From: Lichtheimia corymbifera B2541
Lineage: Eukaryota; Mucoromycota; Mucoromycetes; Mucorales; Lichtheimiaceae
Direction of reading: 5' to 3'
Assembly (NCBI GenBank): GCA_000697475.1
Contig: JNEU01000811.1
Location: forward strand, 1 to 64,000
Length of the DNA stretch: 64,000 bases
The notes beneath the pieces are model-generated. The model ran no database searches. It was not told where the DNA came from and saw only the letters and a program-made list of their open reading frames with translations. Below, in pieces: positions 26,998-37,142 of this stretch. The position numbers and the translations under genes were made by a program. Each line of letters begins with the position of its first letter. The first letter of the stretch is position 1.

Positions 26998-28480
26998 TCT
27001 GATAATACCAGCATTATCCAAACCCATTCTGCTCGTATCATATGCAATTGCTCATACAGCGCCTGACAAGGTTACTATGCTTCTCCTTTATTATCCTCCA
27101 TATCTCTACGCATACAATCATCACGACTTCACATACTATGCATGTTTTCTCCCTTTTGCTATTTTTCATGACGCCTACATCCTCGCTATGCACCCATCTC
27201 TTTTGCCTCATACATATATAATCGGTCATTTGCTTACATATGTGCTATGCACAACATCATCATACATGACATTTATTGAAGGTTTCTCCAAACCGGCAAC
27301 AGCCCCCTTCACTTTTTAATAGGATATCCCGACGACAATATATGCAATAAAATCGTATTATACCTGTGGATCGAACAAGCGGTTCGAATTAAGAGTACAT
27401 TGCATTAGTAAGGGATGAGAAAAATGCATCGTGTTGAGTAGGAGGAGGGAGTGAAAAGTCTTCACACATGGTTGTCAGGCAGTCGTCAGGTGGAAAAAGA
27501 GGAGTGGACCTCAGACAATGAAAACCATACATAAGGACACATGCCATCCAAATATGTTCATGATGCCAAAGTTGCATCTCCTCCCTTAAAATCAAATTCA
27601 TCGATCGCCATACTACGACCCGCCGTAGTACAGATTGATCGCATTAGAATAATTTAGCCTTTTGGATTTCCCCATCATCTGCTGCTACTGAATGCCTCCT
27701 ATCATTATCACCCCGCTTTTAACAAATTAGGACTGACACGCGACGCATCTTTACTGCCCTAAGGGTCATGGAAAAAGGGTGCAGAGAATGAATTCGGATG
27801 GCATCCCCAATCATGGAAGTTGTATGACCTCTAATACATGCATCGGAGTGGTTTTCAGGTTTGAATTCGAACCTTGACCTCTGCATGCTAACGCTTACGA
27901 GTGCAACGTTGGATGCTCAAAACAAACACGCAGGTACCATTTCGTAAGCCCTCGCGCCTCATTATCGACTACCTACGATCATATATTATTTCACGGTGAC
28001 ATTCTATTGATTGTGGATTCAATATCCTTATACCCGATATCTTTGACTAGTTGATGGCAAAAACCACTGCATAGCAAAGGACACGGGCGTATGGTAAGAT
28101 CCTTTATGTCGCAAGGTCAGCATTTCATAATTTTATTCTCTGACCATTGTGGTCCTGATGTAACAATATTGCTATGAGATAAAAGGCCTCATTGGATTTA
28201 TTGCACATTGCTGATGTTTGAATATGATAAAGATAAAGTGTCAATTCTATGACAATGTTGAGGGTATAAATGATGCGGTGTTGCATGGGAGTCATGAGCG
28301 CACAAGTAAAATGAATCATTCTGCTATGTATGGATATGTTAATGACATGGTCGTTTGATTTATCTGCATTCGGCACCTCTTATGATGATGTTTGTGTGAG
28401 TGAAGAAGACGCTTCTGATGGGTAGAGGTGAGCGAGTCGGTGTGTCCCAGTGTAGAAAAGAAGATTCATCGTTGGCAGCT
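26998..28480. other. Intergenic region without supported protein genes
   Basis: Start of the gene-poor island. Apart from the tRNA-like relic at 27.85 kb, no feature is supported. A near-palindrome at 27858-27875 belongs to that relic. Confidence 0.4.
27845..27920 (-). pseudogene. tRNA-Ala(AGC)-like relic or SINE head
   Basis: The minus strand contains gcgttagcatgc (an anticodon arm with loop centre AGC) followed by agaggtc and ggttcgaattc, in the order and spacing of the anticodon arm, variable loop and B-box/T-arm of tRNA-Ala. The 5' part (gagcatccaacgttgcactcg) resembles a damaged D-arm. The T-stem and acceptor stem do not pair properly, so this is not a working tRNA. It is either a tRNA pseudogene or the Pol III head of a SINE. 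Confidence 0.4.
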
Positions 28481-28483
28481 GAA

Positions 28484-29302
28484 TTTGGGGGCCAGCAACT
28501 CCACGACTTGAGACAAATGCTTCACTTTATCCCTCCATTCACCGCATCCCCGTCAAGGTAATGCTCTCATTGGTTGTGAAGTATCAATACAATGCTGAAT
28601 ACTCATAGGCAGGGGGTGTAGTGGGTGTTGGTAGCCATGGTGATTTCGTCGCTCTTCTTGCTCGTTGCTATGCCGCTCCAACACACTTTATGCAACAGGT
28701 AAATTCAGAGCCCAATGTTGCAGCTGAACTGGTTCCATTGACGTGTTAGCTTGTATAGACGGCAAGTCTGGTTTCAAAGCGTTGGGTCGTTTGGCTTTTT
28801 ATCCTGGCTCAACTACACTACGCCATGGTTTTCGGATTTGGCAACCCAACAACAATGGTCTTTATACATATGAAAGAGGCAAGTGGTGCAGTGGACAAAG
28901 GCAATTGAAAAGGCGTACAATTTAGTGATGAGTAATGATATTATTGGAAGAGGTTCTTGGTCAGGTAATGCAGCTTTGGGCATCATCTCTTATTGGGTTC
29001 GACTCCCAGCCTGTACCTTTTGGCCATTTGGCACCCTTCTAGTGGTATACATTGGTGGTTTCTCCTTGACGATTGGGATGATGTGGGATCGTTCTTTCTT
29101 TGTGGGAGAGAATGAATGAGAACAACAACAAGCCTCTGGGTGGTATGGAGATTATGATATCGATGGAGATTTGATTATCTGATTCCAGCATACGTTCCTT
29201 TATTTATGGAGACAACAATGCCACACACACAGGCGTGGTTTACTCCTCTTTCTCAGCAAGATGGTTCTTACTTGGTCAATCCCTTGTATCCGGTTGACAT
29301 GT
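28484..29302 (+). pseudogene. Eroded gene for an unrecognised multi-pass membrane protein
   Basis: Protein-like open stretches follow one another on the plus strand with plausible splice sites: about 28487-28557 (ends in aag|gtaatg), about 28611-28700 (AGGVVGVGSHGDFVALLAR..., ends cag|gtaaat), about 28758-28890 (KRWVVWLFILAQLHYAMVFG), then after a shift of frame near 28885 a hydrophobic part (GIISYWVRLPACTFWPFGTLLVVYIGGFS, broken into parts here) up to a TGA at 29117-29119, and another open end at about 29193-29302 (FTPLSQQDGSYLVNPLYPV). At least one frameshift and one in-frame stop interrupt it. I do not recognise the family; alternative splicing could rescue some breaks. Confidence 0.4.
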
Positions 29303-29880
29303 AGAAGGACGCATGCAGGATCCCATTCTTTTCTATTTGTGTCTCAGGTATCGTGTCCACGACGAAATAGCTAGAGGCGTTGTTTATTATCCACTTACAC
29401 TTAGCTAGCTTATTCCTCTCTTCTTGTTACTTGTCGGTTATAACCTAGATGGTGCAATAATAAAGTGGCTCCGTTGTCACTCTTGTAAGGAATATATACC
29501 TTTCTGATACAATAAGAGTGGGATGAACTTACCGAGGAAAAGCGTGTTTTACGGCGAGTGACTAATCACTTGGGTTTATGCAGCTCGTACCCTGCACCCA
29601 ACATATCATACACATGTACCTTGATATAGCTTTTATTCATGTTGTTTATGTACGCACCTTTCCAAAGGCAGTCATCATCCCATTTATGCAGCAACCTATC
29701 AATGGTGCGTGTGTAACCGATACGTTCTATTTCATGTCGAGAGCACCTTGCCTATACTGCTCTCGACACAATCAATTAGCAGTAACAGCTCCATCACTCG
29801 TATTACAGTATAGGCAAAACATAAAGGTACCTGCTTCCCAAAAATTTCATAATAAAGCGTGGAGGATTTATGAGAACGAA
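29303..29880. other. Intergenic, with a strong short hairpin
   Basis: An 11-bp perfect inverted repeat, tgtcgagagca/tgctctcgaca (29735-29745 and 29758-29768), encloses a 12-base loop. A second 12-bp inverted repeat (29748-29759 and 29806-29817) overlaps it. No gene is supported. Confidence 0.5.
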
Positions 29881-30840
29881 ATTGATCAGCGTGCCTGAGA
29901 GCATGTTGTGCGAAAGTTTCGAGCTATAACCATGCAATCTGAAGCTCATGGCCCGCCCAACCTACGTTTTTCACCATCCGGATCCCTGCATCCGAGTTCT
30001 TCACAATGAAACATGCAATTTTTAAATGAATGAAGTTGATCAGCATGACTCAGAGAACCTTCTTACCAAGTTTCAAGTTCGAAATGGGGAATCCCGCAAT
30101 AGTGCATACTAACTGACATTTCACCAATCCGGGCGGGTGCGCAATTTCCGACCTCTATAGTAAATCTCCCATTACGCCCTCCCATTCAAGATTTTCAAAT
30201 GATGCGTGAGTTCTTTATTAAGATAAAGTTGATCAGCGTGCCCAAGAGCACCTTGTGTGAAAGTTTCAAATTTGTGATGGGCAATCTCGAGGTCATGGGC
30301 CACCCGCTCTACATATAATAAAACCATCCGTTCATCGTCGGACGCTCCCATTTTAATTCTCACAATGAAGCCTGCGACTTTAATATGAATGGAGTTGATC
30401 AGTATATCGATGCCCAGCGCCCTGACCAAGTTTGACGGTGGAGGTGAACAATTGCGGGGGTGTGCACTATGTACCCTACTTGCCTTCCGTCCGACCTATA
30501 TTTGGACCGTCCGATTCATAAAATCATCATAATGAAGCATGCGGTTTTTAAATGAATGGGTTTGATCAGCACGTCCTAGCGAACCTTCTGACCAAGTTTC
30601 ATGTTCGAGATAGGGAATCCCAAGGAGATTTATACTAAGTGACATGTCAACGAATCCGGGCGGGTGCGGAATTTCCATCCATCATAGTGAACCCTATATT
30701 ATACCCTGCCATTCAAAATCTTTAAATGAAACGTGGGTTCCTTATTAAGACAAAGTTGATCAGCATATCCGAAAGCATCATCTGACCAAGTTTGAGGTCA
30801 AGATGAGCAATCTCAAGATCATGGATCAATTTACAGTGTG
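29880..30840 (-). repeat. Array of about six diverged repeat units carrying a recurring peptide
   Basis: Units begin with a core aaagttgatcagc (plus strand) at about 29885, 30037, 30226, 30393, 30557 and 30754, i.e. spaced 152-197 bp; alternate units are more alike, giving a higher-order period of about 520-530 bp. On the minus strand the units translate to related peptides: FETFTQGALGHADQL, LETFAQHALRHADQF, HETWSEGSLGRADQT, QTWSDDAFGYADQL, usually preceded by HDLEIAH or GIP.(F/L)E. Stops and frameshifts interrupt most units. The same peptide appears inside the inverted repeat at 32.5 kb. This looks like a fossil repeat-protein or transposon segment; the family is not recognised. Confidence 0.75.
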
Positions 30841-31076
30841 CATTGATTTATAGGGCAGTGCCTGACTTAATTTAATTTCCAGCTCTTCCCACTCCTTGCT
30901 TCTTCCTCTTTCTCCCATTCTCAACTGGTGTCCCATTCGACCACAACTACAGCCTGCGAAGGATTGTACTGCTTCAGCCCATCATGTCAATCCTACGTCT
31001 GTATTGATCCGATTGTGTTTGACTGAATGGCAAGTTCATGGGCCAGTGCACCCCACGACAACACAGGTCTTCCTTT

Positions 31077-31272
31077 TATACAACACGCTGTCCTGCACAC
31101 TCCTCGACCACCATCAAACGTAACAGCATTCATTCCAGCAGTTACTATTAGCAATGACTTTATTGTCTCAAGCAGCGTTCACAATCTTGTCACTCTACTA
31201 CTACAACACGCTCCTCTGCCACAACCATCCCGTAACAGCAGCTGCCATTAGCAAGGTCTCCATTGTTTCAAG
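31077..31272 (+). repeat. Two diverged tandem copies of a roughly 100-bp unit
   Basis: Copy 1 (from about 31077) and copy 2 (from about 31199) share tacaacacgct, a ctcct..ccac..catc block, cgtaacagca, attagcaa and attgt.tcaag in the same order. Copy 2 is shortened by small deletions. It overlaps the hypothetical coding region. Confidence 0.5.
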
Positions 31273-31787
31273 TTACTTGCGGCCTCTTCACGTGGACAGC
31301 TGATAGCCATTGTATAAAAGCAGCTTTATTTACGTGTGGCAACTTGCAATGCTGCATACAACTTTTAATGGATGGTCCCATATCAGCTATCAAATATCCC
31401 GCAATACAAGCACTCTTCGCCTTGTTGAGCTGCACTGAAAATGGCCAAGAAAGAGAGATCAACACTTGGATGGAAAAGGAAGCATATCAGCAGCGATCAC
31501 AGAGGCTCTTTCTTATTGGACTCGCAACGGTTATGGATGAATGGATGGATGCAATCAAGTGCAGTAATGTGGAATCCTGGAATGTTGCTTTGGCTACTTG
31601 GCTCGTCGTCAGCAGTAACGAACACGTGGATACGGTCGAGGATGACGATGGATTGGATGAGTTGGATGGCATGGAAACGAGGGCTTATATCTTTGACAAG
31701 AGAGGATTTACCACCATGGATGATATTGCAACATTCAAGTCAATGCATGCGACAGCTACTTTTACAATCATGGATGAGAGGCTATGA
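31263..31787 (+). CDS. Hypothetical protein, weak armadillo-like character, possibly partial
   Basis: The open frame (174 residues) contains a helical stretch, LLMDGPISAIKYPAIQALFALL, of armadillo/HEAT-like character, and an acidic region (DTVEDDDGLDELDGMET). Another protein-like frame lies just upstream at 31027-31251 (VHNLVTLLLQHAPLP) but no convincing intron joins them, so the gene may be longer or already decaying. No start codon can be defended: the first codon of this frame may not be the real one. No named family is recognised. Confidence 0.3.
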   Translation: MFQVTCGLFTWTADSHCIKAALFTCGNLQCCIQLLMDGPISAIKYPAIQALFALLSCTENGQEREINTWMEKEAYQQRSQRLFLIGLATVMDEWMDAIKCSNVESWNVALATWLVVSSNEHVDTVEDDDGLDELDGMETRAYIFDKRGFTTMDDIATFKSMHATATFTIMDERL

Positions 31788-32169
31788 CGGCAGCAACCAA
31801 CAAGAATACAATGACACAACGACACCTGCTGATTCTTTGTGATCCACTGGTTGGCATCTGGAAGGGAAGGAAGGATAGAAATCTGAAGGCCGGAAGGGGA
31901 GATTGGATTATACCCACATCATTGTATCGAGACGCTCTTTCTGTCATATTATACTCATTAAAGCTTCATTGTTCATATGCTGATTAGACGATGGGTAGTG
32001 CTAATAACTGATTGTATACATGTTTAAATAGACACTTGCATTTTCAATATTAATAGACCCATAGTAATGGTACCCAACAACCCTGCTTATTACGGAAGCT
32101 TGGTCCATTGTAAGCTTAGATCATTACGGCTAAGATGATGAGCTCTGTGGCACAAGTACATACATCATA

Positions 32170-33215
32170 ACGCTTACCTATGACAACGGCCCTATCAGCA
32201 TGATCCACCTTGTATGTATGGCCTTATATAAGAACGAACCATAGAGGCAAGCAGTACCATTACTGCTCACGGTCTTGGATGCACTGATTATTTATGCTTG
32301 TTAACCATACCATCATAGGCAAACCTTACTATTTAGGGATTGTCTATCATGCACTCTCCACCAATAAGAACCCTTCAAACCTAGCCCCTATTAGTTTTAT
32401 TACACGAGTCCCTCTGCATCTTTTGTACTATCAGGGTCAAGCTATTTAACAACGAACAAAGACCACTTGTCATATAGCACACATAAGGAAAACATAAATA
32501 CTCTTATATCTCCAAACTTTACAATGAAACGTAGGGTATTACATAGAGCAAAGTTGCCCACCGGGGTCAAAAGGATCTCGTGTAGAAGTTTCACGATCGC
32601 CGTGGCCGATCTCACATTCACCCAAAGTCACCACCAGCCTCGTCGAAAAAAAAAATTCAAGAGGTCGACCCTACGATCTACTTTGGCTGGTGGTGACATT
32701 GGGTGAATCTGAGAATGGCGAGCGTGATCGTGAAACTTGCACCCAAGGTGCGCTCCACCCAGGCGAGCAACTTTGTTCTATGAAAGAGCCCACGTTTCAT
32801 TGTAAGGTTTAGAGATACAGGTAACTTTATGTTTTACATATGCTTGCTGTAACCATGATGCTATATTGCAAGTGGTCTTTGTTGATTGCCAAGTACTTGA
32901 ACCTAATAGAGCCAAAGATGCAGAAGGACTTGGATGGTGCCACAAGCCCAAGGGCAGGAATTGAAGGGTCGATCCTATTGGCGAAGAGTGCATGATGGAA
33001 ATTTACCCCTATATGTCTATAGTAATGTCTGCCTATGATAGCTCGTATGGCATTTTATCCAAGTTTACCATGGTATGGTTGATAAGCCGAAAATCATCAC
33101 TGCATCCGAAAGTATCTTGTTTGAAATTGTATGGAGCATGAGACGTGAAATTGGTGATGGAATCATGTATACCAAAGGTAAAGTGGATGCATTGGATGTG
33201 GGAACTGTCATGGAA
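32170..33215. repeat. Long imperfect inverted repeat (about 1.05 kb foldback)
   Basis: The two arms pair around a centre near 32670. Matching landmarks: aacaaagaccacttg (32455-32469) with caagtggtctttgtt (32869-32883); tctgcatcttt (32413-32423) with aaagatgcaga (32914-32924); atcatgcactct (32346-32357) with agagtgcatgat (32985-32996); ggatgcactgat (32278-32289) with atcactgcatcc (33096-33107). All agree on one axis, allowing one 30-base indel beyond 33020. Similarity fades outside about 32170 and 33215. The inner arms (about 32500-32640 and 32684-32823) contain the peptide-repeat unit of the 30-kb array, e.g. ETCTQGALHPGEQLC on the plus strand. No flanking duplication was identified. Confidence 0.85.
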
Positions 33216-33405
33216 TCTAAGGGATCAAAACGCTATCGCACATGGCAGACGAATGCTTTCTTAGATCAGCATGATGGAATGACGATTGGATAGGGTATGC
33301 AGCAAGGACGCGTGGGCAGGCTGCATGATTATATGTAGTTTCTAGCCTTTATTACTTCTATTTTTTCTCATTCAATAAAAGTGTGTAAGCTGTAAAAATG
33401 ATCAT

Positions 33406-35520
33406 TTATGGTTTGCGGTCTTGAGATTGATGTTCCTGGCAAGAAGAAAGATGCAGGTGGCAACCGTCATGGCTATGCTCATCATGAAGAAAGCTTTCTG
33501 TAGTGTCTGTCCAAGCACGTCTGCTACGATGGCTTGGAGTTCGGGTGATAACGTATAGGTCTTGCGTATTGATGTTCGAATAAACCGAATGAGCTGTATG
33601 TACGTATATCAAGCAGCAGGTGTGAGCAGTCAGTAATCAGAACAAAAGTGCTTTCCTCCTATTTACCTCGTCTGCATCTGGGCCAGTGATTCTTTTATGC
33701 AGCAAATCTTTGATATTACCCTGCACAATGGCCGCAACCGAAGCGGGTCCCATAGTATATCCAATAAAACGACAAAGGATCATCATGAGCATAGCCGATG
33801 ACACCTCTACAATAGTGGTATTTAGACATCGCACATCCATTCTCTCACTATTAGTTTCCCCCAATGATTACCTGATTTAGGGATATCACTAACGGTTGCC
33901 ATGGTTACTATAACTAGAAGGGAGCCAATGGCCATACCAAGCAGGACAAACAGTATGATGCCAATAAAAAATGGTAACTTGCCTACCATCCATTGAGTCA
34001 AGCATCCAGCACTAATGGCAGACACTGCACCCATCATAATCATGCATGCCTTGAAATATCCCGTTTTGCGAATGTACTGGCCCACAACCATACTTCCTAG
34101 TGGTAGAGCAAGTGCTTCAACCATATTCCACAATCCCGATTTTGAAGTTGTGAAACCCAGCACCCCCTATTGGACAGCGACATGAGTTTGTTACCAGGTA
34201 TACCCGTTCCATCACAATCCTTAGCACATACCATGAAAAACTGAGGCTGCGAGTAATTCAACGATCCATCACTGAAGCACGTTAGGAACATACCAATACA
34301 GCCGATTAGGACATTGCGGTTTGTTGCCAATGTATGCTTCACCAAGGGATGACAAGTGCCATATGCCTGATGTAGAGCAAAGAGCATGAACGTTACAAAA
34401 GCACCACCGAGTACCCCAAGGATAAGTGGATGTGTCCATGGATGAGTGTTGCCACCGAATAAAAAGGCAATCACCAGCAGCACGTTGGCACTCGATAAAA
34501 GCACAACACCTGGGAAATCGATCGAGCGTAGCTGATCCCACACGCTGATGTCTTTGCGCATGCTTGGCGCACAATAGTTGTTGAGCCGAAAACAATAAAC
34601 GTAAACATTGAATAGGAGGGGAAGGATGTTGATCTTGAAACAATAACGCCATCCAAAGGTATCGGTGATGAATCCACCCAATGGCGATCCAAATGCAATT
34701 CCAAGCTAGCATAAACAAACATCAGTTGATATCTCCCAGGACGTTTCAGAAGCTTCTAGTAGTATAGTTTACCGACTGCACTGTGCTCAGCACCGATTGA
34801 TACCGGCTACGTTTGGCGAGAGGGACGAGATCATGAATTACCACGTTTGCCATAAGAATAGCACCTCCTGATCCAAAGCCTGCAATAGCTCTTGCAACCA
34901 CGATTTGCGGTAAGGTCTGTGCAACACCACAACCATATGATCCAAGCAAGAATAAAGTTGTGAGACCAACAAGAATAGGTTTGCGACCGAATATATCTGC
35001 TAATTTGCCAGCTGCATCATACGTTGGTGTAAAAAGATTGATGCTTCACATGATGATGGCAATCATTTCTTACCTATAGGCAGAGTAGTCATGCAAGCGA
35101 GTGTATAGGAATTGTGAATCCACGTTGAAAGATGAGCACTACAATGGAGTCAATATTATACTGCATACATATCATTACGCGTAGTATATACCCACTTTTG
35201 AAATTCTGTGCCGATTTGGGTCATGATGGTAAAGCAGATAGATACATCTACGCAAGGTAATCCAGAGCCAATGGCAAGACTATGTAAAAGCGGATCCTTT
35301 TGAGCAACCGATTAAAAGCAGAGCCAAACGAGGTGCCCTCTCACCATAATGTTAACAAGATAAGACTGACACCGCTGGTATTGGTGTCATCGTCTTCGCT
35401 TGTATCGCCGGAGTTGACATCAATGCTGCGATAGGATTGCGTCGTCTCGTTGATGGATCGATCGTAGACGTCCTGACTACGTAAAAGGGATTGCTTATCC
35501 TCGCGTGGATCGCCAGTCAT
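33406..35520 (-). CDS. DHA2-type MFS transporter, C-terminus probably frameshifted
   Basis: Proton-antiport transporter of the 14-helix DHA2 group, which holds drug exporters and vacuolar basic-amino-acid transporters. Exons 35345-35520, 35196-35279, 35074-35138, 34773-35011, 34232-34705, 33872-34166, 33667-33806, 33406-33594 join in phase to 553 residues. Motifs: AGKLADIFGRKPILVG (MFS motif A), GFGSGGAILMANVVIHDLVPL in helix 4-5, GSPLGGFITDTFGWRYCFKINI. In the last exon the frame gives LIRFIRTSIRKTYTLSPE and then polar sequence, whereas after one extra base near 33540 the neighbouring frame continues as LQAIVADVLGQTL and a final hydrophobic helix (AMTVATCIFLLARN) to a stop at 33402. That points to a recent one-base insertion removing the last helix. 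Confidence 0.82.
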
Positions 35521-35730
35521 AAGATGAGTGAATGGGAAATGAAAAAGAAAGGCACAAATACTGGTGGTTATGCAACAAACAAGTCATTGGGCAAATGTGT
35601 TTCATCGGCAAAGTAGCGGCTTCTTTAATAAGATGTTGATCACATGATGACACGCTAAGGGTAAAATATAATGTCTGATAGCTGATTGTTTTTATTGTTG
35701 CAAATTGATTAAAAGTTGGTATATATAATA

Positions 35731-37142
35731 TTACTGAAGAGGTTCAAGCACGACATCGTCCAGCATTTCGCGCATTTTTTCGAGATCCGGTCTCAAGATT
35801 TCCTCTGCTCGCTCCATATCATCAGCTGATACCTATAACACAATACACCAACCCCAACACGCGTCAAGTATATGAACAACTAGATACAAGTGAGATATAG
35901 GTAGTACTTACAATGATATTCGCCGTCTTGTATGTGCTGAGATACCATAGATTGATATGCTCGCCTGCCAGTGGATGAGAAATGGATCGTACAATACCAC
36001 ATCTATCAAGGTTGGAGCCACCCAGATTGACTTGGATCACGCGCATGGGTACTGAATCTTCATCCTGAAAGATAGACTCTTCTTCAAACAAGTCCAAGAT
36101 ATGCTTATCAGCCAGCACAGAAATGCCTTCACTGGTTGCAGTGTATGACACAAAGCGTGATTGTTCAGCTCTTTATAAAAATAAAACGAGTTAATGAGTC
36201 TTTGTTTTTTCGCACACACACACATATGCACGTGTTGAAGACTTACGAATACCCTTCAATCATTTCGGGAAAGGATAAGATCTTGAGTAATGTCATGGCC
36301 CACGTGGATCGATAGTGGGGATTCAACCCCGCACATCGCAATTCGTTGGTCAACACCGTGCTCTCAGTCGATTCACCATCCTGATGATCCTCTGGTGCAT
36401 GCAAAGACGAAGCTGCACTATCGACAGCTGATCCAAATGATTCGGTGGATGCATTCGAATGACGTATCATGTTGGATAATGCGGCTGACTCGTTTTGAAG
36501 CATATCAAGTGAATCTTGATCAAACTCGAACCCATGATCCATCAAAGTTTGCACTGATTGTCTTAGTCTTCGTTCCCTGACCTACACATACACATCCAAA
36601 TGTTACAAAAAGGGATGTTTCCAAGAGGTGGGTTGCATGATATATACTTACCAAAACAAAATCCGTTTGGTATGTCGACATGTAAAAGATGGAAAACTTG
36701 GCTTGGGCTAATGGTTCAGAAAGATCGCTGATACGCTTGCCACTTGCGTCTATATATACAAGAATGTGAGTAATCCCATTATCACTCCCATAGTGAGCAT
36801 TCATTACCTTGACCATCAGCATCATCTACTTGCATAACACGAAAAATGTCGGGAGATGTACCAATATCGTGGGAAGGAGTCGCGTGAAGAAAGGGCAAAA
36901 GATCATTATCGATGATTGCTTGGTTGGCAGCGATGGATATCTCATAGGCATTTTCCGTGAAAGAAAAAAAGTACTCGGGACTAGAATAGAGCCAATTAGT
37001 GTCAATAAGAGATCAGTAGAAGGGTCATTTACTCCTTAATGTCCTGGAAAAAGCAGGCCTTGACAATGGCGTGAGTTACATGGGGTAACTGTGATCGTGG
37101 AAAATGAAGCAATTTCAGACGCGAAGGGAGAATGGTGATCAT
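35731..37142 (-). CDS. CASTOR/GATS-like ACT-domain protein
   Basis: Small-molecule-binding ACT protein of the family containing the TORC1-pathway arginine sensor CASTOR1. Exons 37033-37142, 36808-36980, 36652-36749, 36247-36581, 35912-36170, 35731-35832 join in phase to 358 residues. The N-terminus (ITILPSRLKLLHFPRSQL, THAIVKACFF, PEYFFSFTENAYEISIAA) is typical of the group. Two ACT-like halves follow: FSIFYMSTYQTDFVLV and INLWYLSTYKTANIIV share the YxSTYxTxxxLV signature, as expected for duplicated ACT pairs. A Ser/Asp/Glu-rich insert lies between them. It starts about 210 bases upstream of the DHA2 gene on the same strand. Arginine binding is not demonstrated by sequence. Confidence 0.85.

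Noticed and set aside
28990..29010. Perfect tRNA B-box word (ggttcgactcc) with a T-arm-like hairpin on the plus strand
   Set aside because: No acceptor stem or D-arm at proper distance; it lies inside the reading frame of the eroded membrane-protein gene.
30172..30429. Minus-strand ORF as a small gene
   Set aside because: It is one unit of the repeat array; neighbouring units have stops and shifts, so it was described as part of the repeat rather than as a gene.
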